Shown here in pieces: positions 44,855-54,061 of a stretch of 64,000 nt of DNA. Within the stretch, counting starts at the first letter, position 1. The number at the start of each line of letters is the position of its first letter. This DNA is from Spirochaeta cellobiosiphila DSM 17781 (GTDB lineage: Bacteria > Spirochaetota > Spirochaetia > DSM-17781). A program made the position numbers and the translations under genes. The stretch lies in NCBI RefSeq assembly GCF_000426705.1, contig NZ_KE384559.1, positions 122,566 through 186,565 of the forward strand, written 5' to 3'. The notes below the pieces were generated by a model. The model had not been told where the DNA came from. It did not search any database and saw nothing but the letters and a program-made list of their open reading frames with translations.

Positions 44855-46774
44855 TTACAATTTCATCAAAAAATCTTCCCAAGAATCCCACAATTCATCA
44901 GCACTGCCTTCATTCAGTTCTGACACATTGATATCATAACAATCAAAGACTTTACCAAAAGAATATTTTGTATCACAGCTTAACCAGTAATCATGTTTGT
45001 CTGACCACCACCCAACATTAATCATGATAATATCTACAGAGCCTATTTGACAATTATGAAACTTAAAACAACCTTGAGTGTTGGAGATAGCCTCAGTAGA
45101 ACCGGAGACATAAAGCCAGCCTTTTTTATAAATCTCTTTAACATTAGCAATATAGTTTAAATAAGCAGGAGGTACTTTGAATCTGTCATCTAAGATTTCC
45201 TTTGCATAATATAGGTCCAGGACCTTTGATCGCATATCATTTTCAAAGGAACTTACATCGTTTATTTCAAAGGTCACTAAGTATTTTTCTGATAATTTTT
45301 TAAAGATATTACCATCTCCAATCCCTAGATACTTCATTTCATAGAAGATACGATTAGCTTCGGATAAATCTTTTTCCAATCCATAACCTTCTAGAAGAAA
45401 TTGTCCTTTGAGTAGCTTTAACTCCTGTAAAGCATTGGCCTCGGAATCCCAATAATCTTCTGGGGGAACGGTTTCTTCCTTAGGTTTATATTGTTCTATA
45501 TCAGATAACCATTCCCTAATTTGATGATCAGTGAAATGCCTAAAATGATTTTGGAAATCCACCTGGAGCATTCCCCTTAGGCTCGTAATCGATTGATCTA
45601 TATTATAGGCCTGCTCATATAGGTCTAAAGCCTTCAAATTATCCTGATCTACACACCAGCCTAGCTGATAGCACCTACCTAAGCGTATCATAGAAGGGGC
45701 ATCCCCCATTTTAACAGCCTCTTTTAAATACATGATGAACTCATCTTCATCATCGAGGGGGTATTCTCCTTTTTTTAATATGTTGAACAGAAGAGAACTT
45801 AATATTGGATAATCTGGCTTACGGACTCTCTCCTGCTCTTCTGAACTCCACACAATAACCCCTTCCTCACAATCCTTAACCGTCCCATAATATTCATAAT
45901 TACACGCGAAAGGGATGCATCCCTCTAGATGCGCAGCCCAAGCGGAATCACTCACTTCAAGTTCAAGCTTCGTGACAGGCCATTCCCCCTTTTGGTAAAA
46001 GGCAAGTAATGCCTTAGTATCTAGATCATTTAGAAAAGCCAAATCAATTTGTTCTGGTAATGTCTCTTTATAGGAGCGAATATACCCTTTCGCCATGATG
46101 TTATAGATATTATAGTGGCGATCTATCATATGATGATCTAAACGCCAGCTAAGAGAAGCTCCTAGAGCTGTACTTCTATCAAAGATTGTTGACGATAAGC
46201 CATTAATCGTTTTTTCTGGTCTTCTCCTTTTTAAAGGTGAGGCTATGAGAGATAAGATTTGCCCCTCATCTTTCATGCGGGCTTTGGAAAGACTAAGATT
46301 TAGAATATCCAAAGATACAGAGGAACCTTCGATTTTCCCCTTTAATACACAGGCTCCCAACCAATTAAGGACATCGAAAGTTGTTAGTAATGGTTCTTTA
46401 TCTTCTGCTAGGGATCTATCAAAGGTAACTGGTGCTATCCATTCTAAAGACTTCAGAGAGGATATAACACTATGCTTACTATTTTTTTCAATACATAATA
46501 TATGGAGGTTCCCTTCTTCAAAGGCAACAACAGTCCCTATTTCTATATCCCAACCATGAACTTTGAAAAGAACAACCTCTGTCTTTAGGGTCTGGAAATC
46601 AAAATGGTATAGACTATCTCCTTCTATTTTTGACCCAGGGATATAACATTCCAAGGGATAGGAAGGTATGATACTTATTGGTTTTGATTCTTGTCTATTT
46701 TGTGGAGCTATGGCAAAAAAAGAGGGAATAGGAATAAATCCTTTAAAGTTTTTTTTATCACTATTTATATTCAT
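44855..46774 (-). CDS. Large protein with Sel1-like repeats (639 aa)
   Basis: The mid-region holds Sel1-type repeats: SMIRLGRCYQLGWCVDQDN, then LKALDLYEQAYN (about residues 357-388), and LLEGYGLEKDLSEANRIFYE. The N-terminal 300 residues and the C-terminal 120 (GWWSDKHDYWLSCDTKYSFG, LWDSWEDFLMKL) have no recognised domain. The C-terminal end has the Trp-rich look of SUKH-like domains. No signal peptide. Sel1 proteins act as adaptor scaffolds. It is upstream of the secreted protein on the same strand. Confidence 0.65.
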   Translation of the reverse strand: MNINSDKKNFKGFIPIPSFFAIAPQNRQESKPISIIPSYPLECYIPGSKIEGDSLYHFDFQTLKTEVVLFKVHGWDIEIGTVVAFEEGNLHILCIEKNSKHSVISSLKSLEWIAPVTFDRSLAEDKEPLLTTFDVLNWLGACVLKGKIEGSSVSLDILNLSLSKARMKDEGQILSLIASPLKRRRPEKTINGLSSTIFDRSTALGASLSWRLDHHMIDRHYNIYNIMAKGYIRSYKETLPEQIDLAFLNDLDTKALLAFYQKGEWPVTKLELEVSDSAWAAHLEGCIPFACNYEYYGTVKDCEEGVIVWSSEEQERVRKPDYPILSSLLFNILKKGEYPLDDEDEFIMYLKEAVKMGDAPSMIRLGRCYQLGWCVDQDNLKALDLYEQAYNIDQSITSLRGMLQVDFQNHFRHFTDHQIREWLSDIEQYKPKEETVPPEDYWDSEANALQELKLLKGQFLLEGYGLEKDLSEANRIFYEMKYLGIGDGNIFKKLSEKYLVTFEINDVSSFENDMRSKVLDLYYAKEILDDRFKVPPAYLNYIANVKEIYKKGWLYVSGSTEAISNTQGCFKFHNCQIGSVDIIMINVGWWSDKHDYWLSCDTKYSFGKVFDCYDINVSELNEGSADELWDSWEDFLMKL

Positions 46775-46857
46775 GATAAGAGAATACCACTAATCTGACT
46801 AATCTGTCAGTATATTTATTGAGGACCTTACTGAAGAACCAAATCAGTTCACTAGTT

Positions 46858-47796
46858 TCAATAAAGAGAAATTGTTTTCTTTAATTTTAGGATAAGTATG
46901 TCTTTTAATTTTTGAGGAGCTAATATCTTTGCTTCCGAACCAAATGTTGCAATTAATGATGCTATATATTGAAACTCATTTTCCGATATTTCCTGTAATA
47001 ATATACCCGTACCATTTTCATTCCAGGTAATCTTTGAAAAATCAAAAAAGGAATTTGAAAAATCTCTCGTAGCTCTTCTACTAATTTGTAAAACCAAGGT
47101 ACATGTATTCTCGTCAACGTTCTGCTTCTTTAAGTTCATCCATTCGACAATTGTTGGAAGGTTTATATCAATACTTTCACCTCCCTTTATAGATTTTACT
47201 CTGTCAACACGAAAGAGGCTTATACGTTCGTAGAGTAAGTCATATGCAGGGAAGTACCAATAACCGTTTTCTGAATATATTCCGAGAGGAACTGCTGTTT
47301 TGTCTTTTTGCTCTCTTAGAGAATCATAGGAAAATAGTATTTGCTGTTTTATTATAGCAGCTTGAAAAATCTCTCTTAGAAAAGGATTTTCTTCCTTTCT
47401 ATTAGGGATTTTCATCAATACATAATCTTTTAAACTAAGAAGTTTTTTCTGTAATGGCTCTGAAACTTGACCAAGAAGTTTGCGTATAACAGAATCAATC
47501 TCTATTTTATATGGAATATCTTGATATTGTTTTAGAGACTCATAAGTTAAAATAATCGAAGCCGTTTCTTCTTCAGTAAATGATATGGGAGGCAATACTT
47601 CATTATTAAGCATTACATAACCACCATTTCTACCCACTTCGGAGTAAAAAGGAACCCCCATTTCTGTTAGTTCTAATAAATCCCGTTGTACAGTACGAAG
47701 ACTTATATTGAATTTTACCCCTATCTCTTGAGCAGTGAACCTTTTCACACGGTTAATGTATAACCAAATATCAATCAACCTTCGCATTTTAGACAT
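46858..47796 (-). CDS. WYL-domain transcriptional regulator (YafY-type)
   Basis: This 312-aa protein has an N-terminal DeoR-type HTH (RFTAQEIGVKFNISLRTVQR, then DLLELTEMGVPF) and a WYL domain from about residue 140: ILFSYDSLREQ, YSENGYWYFPAYD (the WYL core reads WYF here) and ISLFRVDRVKSI. WYL domains sense ligands or nucleic acid ends. It is divergent from an epoxide-hydrolase-like gene across a 90-bp gap, the usual position for its target. Confidence 0.9.
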   Translation of the reverse strand: MSKMRRLIDIWLYINRVKRFTAQEIGVKFNISLRTVQRDLLELTEMGVPFYSEVGRNGGYVMLNNEVLPPISFTEEETASIILTYESLKQYQDIPYKIEIDSVIRKLLGQVSEPLQKKLLSLKDYVLMKIPNRKEENPFLREIFQAAIIKQQILFSYDSLREQKDKTAVPLGIYSENGYWYFPAYDLLYERISLFRVDRVKSIKGGESIDINLPTIVEWMNLKKQNVDENTCTLVLQISRRATRDFSNSFFDFSKITWNENGTGILLQEISENEFQYIASLIATFGSEAKILAPQKLKDILILKLKKTISLY

Positions 47797-47886
47797 TTCA
47801 AGTCCCTTTTTTTGTAAACCATGCCATATTGTGACGTAATTTATGTCTAAAATAGAATTAATTCAATATAGTTAAGGAGAAATGAT

Positions 47887-48774
47887 ATGCCATTTCATAA
47901 AAAGGATCAGGAATCTCAATTCAACCACAGAATAATAAAGGTTATGAGAGTCCCTATTCACATTGTTGAAGTAGGACCGAAATCTAAAAACACCATACTG
48001 TTTATCCATGGCTGGCCCACAAACTGGAGAGAATTTGAAAAGGTAATGAATATCCTATCCAGTGATTTTCATGTTATTGCCCTTGATTTACCTGGAATCG
48101 GTGATTCAGAAGAACCCCTTGATTCCTATAGCAAGGGGAATATTGCCAAGTATATAAATGAATTACTAAATGAAATTCAAGTTGATAAAGTTACTCTAGT
48201 AGGAGGAGATATAGGAGGTCAAATTGTTTATTCCTTCCTAAAGAATTTTCCAAACAAAGTGTCCAAAGCCGTTATAATGAATGTTGCCATTCCTGGTGTA
48301 AAACCATGGGATACTGTTAAAATGAATCCATATATATGGCATTTCAAATTCCATCTAATTCCTGAATTACCCGAAGTTTTAATCCATGGCAAGGAACAAC
48401 AGTACTTTTCCTATTTCTATGATTTATTAGTAGGCAATGGCCATAAGATTGATGATGACCTTAAGACAAGCTTTGCCTCTGCCTATTCAAGGAAAAGAGC
48501 ATTAACAGCAGGCTTTAATTTATACAGGAATTTTATGAATGATGAAAAGGACAACAAAGGGCAAGCAGAAATCATCATTTCCAGTCCCGTTCTATACTTG
48601 AGAGGTAGGGACGAAGCCGTCGATATAGAGGCCTATAGGGAAGGTTTTGTAGAAAATAATTTTAACAATATAGAATCAACAATTATTGATCATTGCGGAC
48701 ATTTTTCAGCGATAGAACAACCGGAAAAAGTAGCATCCTCAATTAAAACTTTTATTTACAAAAAGAAGGGTTAA
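47887..48774 (+). CDS. Epoxide hydrolase-like alpha/beta hydrolase
   Basis: This 295-aa alpha/beta hydrolase has HGWPTN (the HGxP oxyanion motif, about residues 42-47) and an Asp nucleophile in VGGDIGGQI (about 112-120) instead of Ser. Its acid is in RGRDEAVD and its His in DHCGHFSAIEQPE. An Asp nucleophile with HGxP is the signature of epoxide hydrolases and haloalkane dehalogenases. HGWP favours epoxide hydrolase. It is divergent from the WYL regulator. AAGGAGAA precedes the ATG. Confidence 0.85.
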   Translation: MPFHKKDQESQFNHRIIKVMRVPIHIVEVGPKSKNTILFIHGWPTNWREFEKVMNILSSDFHVIALDLPGIGDSEEPLDSYSKGNIAKYINELLNEIQVDKVTLVGGDIGGQIVYSFLKNFPNKVSKAVIMNVAIPGVKPWDTVKMNPYIWHFKFHLIPELPEVLIHGKEQQYFSYFYDLLVGNGHKIDDDLKTSFASAYSRKRALTAGFNLYRNFMNDEKDNKGQAEIIISSPVLYLRGRDEAVDIEAYREGFVENNFNNIESTIIDHCGHFSAIEQPEKVASSIKTFIYKKKG

Positions 48775-48807
48775 TAATCAAAGTAGTCCGATCATTTACG
48801 ATTCTAC

Positions 48808-48836
48808 TTGACTTATATGAACAATGTTCATATTAA
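48808..48836 (+). promoter_or_regulatory. Promoter with TetR operator in its spacer, apparently leaderless transcript
   Basis: The -35 is TTGACT (48808-48813), the spacer 17 nt and the -10 TATTAA (48831-48836). A perfect palindrome, TATGAAC-AAT-GTTCATA (48816-48832), fills the spacer, so a bound dimer would block polymerase. The expected transcription start (about 48843-48844) coincides with the ATG at 48844, so translation would start on a leaderless mRNA. Confidence 0.7.
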
Positions 48837-48843
48837 TATAAAC

Positions 48844-49434
48844 ATGCCAAAGATAATAAAAAACATCTCCGAAAGACTGGAAGAAGAACTCGAAAAAATG
48901 GTTTGTGATGAGGGAAAAGAGATTAGCATCCGTGCTCTAGCAGCCCGTGTTGGTGTGGCAGTAGGAACTATATATAACTACTATCCCACAAAAGATGAGA
49001 TGATCAAGGTTGTATTCCAAAGAGAATGGTCTAATACAATCAAGATAATTCAAGAAGGCTTAAATAACACTAAGAGTCCAGAAGGCTCAGATCTTAAGCT
49101 TATCGTTACAGAAATCTACAATCTCATAGAAAAAGTCGGCCAGCGACATGCCCAACGGAAGAAGTCTATAGATTGTAAACACACCGTATCGAATCCCCCT
49201 TACCCTCACAGCCCTCAGGCCTGGGAATGGCTCGTAACTTCCTTTATTCCTGTTTGGCAAGGAGTACTAAAAGGAAAAGGTATAGAAGATCAGCTCAATA
49301 GATTGACTATATCAACGATTTCTAGCATTTCCAGATTACTATTCCAATTTCCAGATCAAAGAGATGAAAACATCAACTTTGTTTTAGATCAAATTGTAAA
49401 TGGAGGACTATATGCCGTCTCAAAACAACAATAA
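48844..49434 (+). CDS. TetR family regulator of the adjacent MATE pump
   Basis: This 196-aa protein has the TetR HTH SIRALAARVGVAVGTIYNYY, then PTKDEMIKVVF (about residues 30-60). A start at ATG 48844 (MPKIIKNISERLEEEL) is preferred because sequence upstream to 48808 is the promoter and operator, although it stays open. No ribosome-binding site is present, in keeping with a leaderless message. The stop overlaps the MATE gene by 23 bp, so the regulator and pump are co-expressed and probably repressed together. Confidence 0.85.
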   Translation: MPKIIKNISERLEEELEKMVCDEGKEISIRALAARVGVAVGTIYNYYPTKDEMIKVVFQREWSNTIKIIQEGLNNTKSPEGSDLKLIVTEIYNLIEKVGQRHAQRKKSIDCKHTVSNPPYPHSPQAWEWLVTSFIPVWQGVLKGKGIEDQLNRLTISTISSISRLLFQFPDQRDENINFVLDQIVNGGLYAVSKQQ

Positions 49435-50785
49435 GCGTATGGAAATGATGGCAAGTGGTGCCATTGGATCTGCCCTTTTCAAACTATCCACCCCGGCCAT
49501 CATAGGAATGCTAGTCATGGCAATATATAATGTTGTGGATACCTTTTTTGTAAGTCTTATGAGGGATACAGCCGCAGTCGCTGCTACAGGAATCGTTTTT
49601 CCTATATTCCAATTAATAGGATCAATTGGATTAACTCTGGGAATAGGTGCGGCCAGTGTTATAAGCCGTCGCCTGGGAGAACAGGAGCATAAAAAAGCAG
49701 AACAAACCGCCGCAACAGCTGTGTATACAGCCATTGGTGTAGGATTAGTTTTCGCTATCTTGGGAGCTATCTTTATTCGCCCTCTTCTTGGACTATTTGG
49801 AGCTTCTCCCGCCATTATGGATGTTGCGTCTCTCTATGGACGTATTATTGTGGGTGGATCGATATTCCAAGTATTTAACATGTGTATTAACAATATCCTT
49901 CGTTCAGAAGGGGCTTCCCTGCACAGTAGTATGGGACAAATCATAGGAGCTGTATTAAATATTATTCTGGATCCCATCTTTATTTTTGTCCTTAATATGG
50001 GAATCACAGGAGCAGCAGTAGCTACGATTCTGTCTCAGGCAATGGCTTCCCTATTCCTGGCCAGTTATTATCTAAGGAAAAAAGGAGAACTTCATCCTTT
50101 TACTTTATCCAATTTTCACCCAACAAAAGAATCCTATTCGCAAATCATGGTACTTGGGACACCAACTCTAGCGAGACAATTTCTAGGAAGTATCTCCTTT
50201 GCCAGTGTTAACAACATGGCAGGGCTCTTTGGAGACTCGGCCATAGCAGCAGTTAGTATATCCTTAAGACTTTTTAGTATTGTAATGATGGCCTTAATGG
50301 GCTTGGCTCAAGGGGCGCAACCATTAACAGGATACAATTATGGCGCCAAACAATATACTAGAGTTCATGGTGTGATTCGTCTCGTATTTCTCACCGCAAC
50401 CATAGTAGGATTAGTGGCAGGTGTAACCAGCTTCTTCTTTGCCCGTACCATAATGGAGATCTTCTCTCCACAGAATCAGGAAGTGGTTCGTCTGGGAATC
50501 ACATCCATAAGAATGATGGCTGTCACTCTTGTCCCTATCGGACTGGTTATTATGTATGGTGGAATATTCCAGGCATTGGGGAATGGGAAGTATGCTTTGA
50601 TATTAGCCACAGGACAACAAGGGCTTTTTATGATTCCATTAGTGTTGATATTACCTCATATTATGGGGGTAAATGGTGTGTTTGCAGCACAACCACTGGG
50701 ATTCTTTCTGGCCTTCCTGGTAGGAACCGTATTATACATCAAACAAAGAAATACCTTACATAAAATAGAAGCCTTATCTAACTAA
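49412..50785 (+). CDS. MATE family multidrug efflux transporter
   Basis: This 457-aa protein has twelve hydrophobic segments and the two-fold MATE layout: PAIIGMLVMAIYNVVDTFFV (about residues 24-43) and the second-half equivalent TPTLARQFLGSISFASVNNM. Also seen are GLAQGAQPLTGYNYGA and the NorM/DinF-type start. MATE pumps export cationic drugs and toxins using Na+ or H+ gradients. The start ATG 49412 follows GGAGG; the ATG at 49400 overlaps that site and is rejected. A hairpin terminator follows. Confidence 0.93.
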   Translation: MPSQNNNKRMEMMASGAIGSALFKLSTPAIIGMLVMAIYNVVDTFFVSLMRDTAAVAATGIVFPIFQLIGSIGLTLGIGAASVISRRLGEQEHKKAEQTAATAVYTAIGVGLVFAILGAIFIRPLLGLFGASPAIMDVASLYGRIIVGGSIFQVFNMCINNILRSEGASLHSSMGQIIGAVLNIILDPIFIFVLNMGITGAAVATILSQAMASLFLASYYLRKKGELHPFTLSNFHPTKESYSQIMVLGTPTLARQFLGSISFASVNNMAGLFGDSAIAAVSISLRLFSIVMMALMGLAQGAQPLTGYNYGAKQYTRVHGVIRLVFLTATIVGLVAGVTSFFFARTIMEIFSPQNQEVVRLGITSIRMMAVTLVPIGLVIMYGGIFQALGNGKYALILATGQQGLFMIPLVLILPHIMGVNGVFAAQPLGFFLAFLVGTVLYIKQRNTLHKIEALSN

Positions 50786-50790
50786 TTACT

Positions 50791-50827
50791 ATGTCGCCCT
50801 GTTTTTATAGACAAACTAGGGCGGCAT
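50791..50827 (+). terminator. Hairpin terminator after the MATE gene
   Basis: ATGTCGCCCT (50791-50800) pairs with AGGGCGGCAT (50818-50827), with one G-T pair, around a loop with further pairing. It is followed by TCTATTATC, a weak T-rich tail. Confidence 0.65.
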
Positions 50828-50946
50828 TCTATTATCACCACATAAAACATGACTAATATGTTACTAGAATGTGACTTTTGACACCTCCCTATTGAAAAAC
50901 CAGAACCCTATACTTGGCTAATCACGAAACAATAGGGAGAGTTAAC

Positions 50947-51450
50947 ATGTTATTAGAAATTATTAAAGGAGCTCCTATATGGGCCTGGGCAGGATTAGCT
51001 TATGGGATTATGGTAGGTGTAAAGAATTTACAGGAACAATTTGTAAATAAAAAAAGGCTTATGATATTGGCAGTCCTTTTTATGTATCTAAGTTTTTCAA
51101 CAATGCTTAAATCAGCCTCTGATCATCCTGTCGTTTTATTACTATGGACGCTTTGCTTCTTAATTGGAGGATTAATCGGTTGGTCTTTTCTGGCACAGAA
51201 GCTAACAGGATATAATAAAGAAACGGGAAAATGGATAGTAGCAGGTAGTCCGGTCTTTCTTCTTCTCTTCCCTGCCATTTTTACCCTGAAGTTCCTCTAT
51301 GGCGTCAAACTAGCCATTTCCCCTGAGGACTTGCATTCTGTGGCATTCATAGTACCTTTTTTCACAAGCTCTGCTATAATCTCAGGAATAATGCTGGGCA
51401 GAATAGGCAAGTTATTATATTCCATATCCCTAAAGGAGAAATCCGAATGA
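50947..51450 (+). CDS. Five- to six-helix membrane protein (167 aa)
   Basis: An integral membrane protein with about five hydrophobic stretches, including GAPIWAWAGLAYGIMVGV near the start and GSPVFLLLFPAIFTLKFLYG. It resembles the small DUF6622-type membrane family, but that assignment is tentative. The start ATG 50947 follows GGGAG; the frame is open upstream to a TTG at 50914, which lacks a site. The stop overlaps the start of the LuxR-type gene (ATGA), so the two are co-translated and probably act together. Confidence 0.75.
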   Translation: MLLEIIKGAPIWAWAGLAYGIMVGVKNLQEQFVNKKRLMILAVLFMYLSFSTMLKSASDHPVVLLLWTLCFLIGGLIGWSFLAQKLTGYNKETGKWIVAGSPVFLLLFPAIFTLKFLYGVKLAISPEDLHSVAFIVPFFTSSAIISGIMLGRIGKLLYSISLKEKSE

Positions 51451-52193
51451 GAACAAAAGAATTCCAAAGGGTATTTTCTCTCATAAGAATAGCTTTGTAT
51501 TTTACAATCTTTTTTGTGTTCCTTCATCTTTTGATTGAGGGAACCAATTCCTTGTGGAGTTGGGCTATTATCCTAGTGGTATATGCCATTCTCTTACCTG
51601 TAGGTAAAACATCTTGGCCACCTGTAAGTATCCTGCTACTATCTTTAGTAAACGCGGCTCTTATAGCCGCAGGAATTCTTTTTCTGGACAATCCAGGAGG
51701 CCTGAGTTTTCTGTTTTTGATTCTCATCATGATTTGTGCTAGATTACCAAAACACTTTTCTTTGATTGCCTACCTTACTATTTATACATTCGCTCTTCTT
51801 CCCCTAATAATGGAGTCCCTCCAAATAGGGGACAGCGGATTTGATGTCATCAAAGAACTACCGGGACTCATAGCTTTTACACTATTTGCTGAATTGTATT
51901 GGTATTTGATGCGGATCATGAAACAAAAAGACAAACTTTTGGAAACTCTCATTGAGACCCAGCGTAAATACGAACATGAGACGATAACAAGTGAAATGAT
52001 AGGATCATTATCCAGAAGGGATAAAGAGGTACTCGAGCTTATAGCCATTGGTTATACCAACAAAGAAATCGCAGATCATCTTTATTTGACTGAAGGAACC
52101 ATAAAAAACAGGGTCAGTTCAATACTAAGAAAAATGAATTTGAGAGATAGAACCCAAGCGGCTCTCAGAGCAAGAGATCTTGGACTCCTTTAA
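51447..52193 (+). CDS. Membrane-anchored LuxR-type transcriptional regulator
   Basis: This 248-aa protein has five to six membrane segments in residues 10-150, a linker helix (ELYWYLMRIMKQKDKLLETL), and a C-terminal LuxR/NarL HTH: LSRRDKEVLELIAIGYTNKE and IADHLYLTEGTIKNRVSSIL. No receiver or kinase domain is present, so it is a one-component sensor that must bind DNA from the membrane. It is coupled by a 4-bp overlap to a small membrane protein that may be the sensor partner. Its signal is unknown. Confidence 0.88.
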   Translation: MRTKEFQRVFSLIRIALYFTIFFVFLHLLIEGTNSLWSWAIILVVYAILLPVGKTSWPPVSILLLSLVNAALIAAGILFLDNPGGLSFLFLILIMICARLPKHFSLIAYLTIYTFALLPLIMESLQIGDSGFDVIKELPGLIAFTLFAELYWYLMRIMKQKDKLLETLIETQRKYEHETITSEMIGSLSRRDKEVLELIAIGYTNKEIADHLYLTEGTIKNRVSSILRKMNLRDRTQAALRARDLGLL

Positions 52194-52249
52194 CCAGGTA
52201 ATGTATGGGGCCATCCTTAGCTTTTCTGTACTCATACCTGTACTTCAGA

Positions 52250-53311
52250 TCAAGAAAGGGTATACCGGTATAATACAGTGGGGACAATCCCTAAGATAAT
52301 AGCCATCACAATCACAGGAATCCAGAGGTTTTTATGTTTAGAGTCAAAAGAGACTCGATGCCAGAGCTTATAGATTTCACCACTGGCTAACCCTCTGAAT
52401 ATCATAAAACTTAAGAAGGATAAAACCAGTGCTATTATGGTTATCATTTTCTTCAAAAACACATCAACATAATCTGAGAGAATAAAAGGGATACCGAATA
52501 GATACATTAGGAACCAGATTTTACCAGTGATACGAAGGTACCAACGTACTAAAACAGGCCACTGAGGACTATATGTACGTACCCCTTTCCCTCTATTAAG
52601 TAGAGACATAAATATTAAGCACATTGTCACTAATAAGATAAATACTGGCACGGCCAATAAAGGTGCCGCCCAACCAAAAGATATAAACTTGCCCTGACAC
52701 AGAAGAACAACTTTGTTATGGACATTGCCAACATCCGGGTTTAAACCAACGAGCAATAATAAAAAAAATATCTGCAGATGCTCAATATCAACAGACCTGG
52801 GGATTAAGTTCTTCGGAAGTCTGGCAATCACAAGAATGGCAAGAATCATAAAGCCTATAATCAAAAGGCTGAACAATGTACCATAAAGGATATCCCCGGA
52901 AGGAACCAGAAAAGGAACGCTTAGAATAAGAAGTACACAAATAGAATGAACAGGATAACGTAGTAAGATTTGCCTTTTATAGACCTTCCGGAAACCCAGG
53001 CCTTGGCTAGTGAAGTGAACAAAGGCATCTTCAGGAATGCTTTGTAAAAGGCGTAACAGATGAAGGGTCCCACTAAATAACCCCCATAAAACAATATATG
53101 TTAATAGGCCATTACTGATTTGCAGGTAATCAATACTAGCCGTACCTGTAGACATCCCTTTAACCATCAATAGATCAGAACCCGTCCGAACCACCAGAAT
53201 AAACAGAAGAAAGATTCCTACAACAGCGAAGGGTGACTCACTATTATCTCTATGAATGCTGCGATAATGGAGAGCCCGGGAAATGTTAACAAGAGAAGTT
53301 AATCTAACCAT
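52250..53311 (-). CDS. ABC transporter permease-like membrane protein (353 aa)
   Basis: A protein with about eight hydrophobic segments (for example FAVVGIFLLFILVVRTGSDL, VFILLVTMCLIFMSLL) and no recognisable conserved permease loop. It overlaps the upstream ATPase gene by 13 bp, so it is its membrane partner. It differs from ABC-2 permeases in having its segments clustered in the second half. The substrate is unknown. Confidence 0.75.
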   Translation of the reverse strand: MVRLTSLVNISRALHYRSIHRDNSESPFAVVGIFLLFILVVRTGSDLLMVKGMSTGTASIDYLQISNGLLTYIVLWGLFSGTLHLLRLLQSIPEDAFVHFTSQGLGFRKVYKRQILLRYPVHSICVLLILSVPFLVPSGDILYGTLFSLLIIGFMILAILVIARLPKNLIPRSVDIEHLQIFFLLLLVGLNPDVGNVHNKVVLLCQGKFISFGWAAPLLAVPVFILLVTMCLIFMSLLNRGKGVRTYSPQWPVLVRWYLRITGKIWFLMYLFGIPFILSDYVDVFLKKMITIIALVLSFLSFMIFRGLASGEIYKLWHRVSFDSKHKNLWIPVIVMAIILGIVPTVLYRYTLS

Positions 53312-53970
53312 GTCAAATCCGCTAGACTTGAGAGGCGCCCTGGAGAGCTTGGTTCCTCATCAGGATTTTGAATAATCCTATTATCACGCACAACCCATCG
53401 ACGGTTGAAAAGATCCTCTTCTAAAGTCAGGGAATGGGAGGATACAACAGCAATCTTGCCCTTCTCTTTAAGAGCTTGCAAGATTCCATAAAAGACTTGA
53501 ACCGAGAGATAATCTAGTCCGCTAAAGGGTTCATCAAAGAGAAAAACATCAGCATCACGAATGATACCCAAGGCGATACCTAAACGCTTCTTTAAGCCCA
53601 AGGATAATTCAGCCCCCCTTTTGTCCCTGTGGGGATCCAATTCCAGAACCTGAATCACCTGATCGACTCTTCTCCGGGTCTCTTCCTTTGTTAAGCCTGA
53701 AAGCAAACACTGAAGACTAAGTTGTTCAACCACGGATAACAAAGGAATGGTTCCTCCATTATCCGGCACAAAGCTAACCCTATCTTCAACAATATTTATC
53801 CTTCCTTCCTCATAAGGAAGACTGCCGGCTATACAAAGGAATAAGGAGGTCTTGCCACAACCATTAGAACCGGATAAAGCCACGACATCCCCAGGAAGGG
53901 CTTCGCAGCTCAAATTGATAAATAAAGGATGGTCTCCTCTTTTGACTGATAGGTTCTTGATTTCTAGCAT
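53299..53970 (-). CDS. ABC transporter ATP-binding protein
   Basis: A 223-aa ATPase with Walker A GSNGCGKTSL, the signature ELSLGLKKRL, and Walker B FLFDEP with D-loop FSGLDYL and the switch His in SSHSL. Start ATG 53970 (MLEIKNLSV) is preferred over the TTG at 53985 because GAGGA precedes it. It is the first gene of a two-gene operon with the overlapping permease gene. It is shorter than average, but all catalytic motifs are present. Confidence 0.9.
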   Translation of the reverse strand: MLEIKNLSVKRGDHPLFINLSCEALPGDVVALSGSNGCGKTSLFLCIAGSLPYEEGRINIVEDRVSFVPDNGGTIPLLSVVEQLSLQCLLSGLTKEETRRRVDQVIQVLELDPHRDKRGAELSLGLKKRLGIALGIIRDADVFLFDEPFSGLDYLSVQVFYGILQALKEKGKIAVVSSHSLTLEEDLFNRRWVVRDNRIIQNPDEEPSSPGRLSSLADLTWLD

Positions 53971-54061
53971 AAACAGTATCCTCAAACATTGCTTACCATG
54001 GAAACTAAAACGAATTAGACATATTGTAAATACAATTGTTAAAGAGTCCTGCTTTTTATAT

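Noticed and set aside
48808..48843. N-terminal extension of the TetR protein from TTG 48808
   Set aside because: These bases form the -35, a perfect palindrome and the -10. They are better explained as a promoter.
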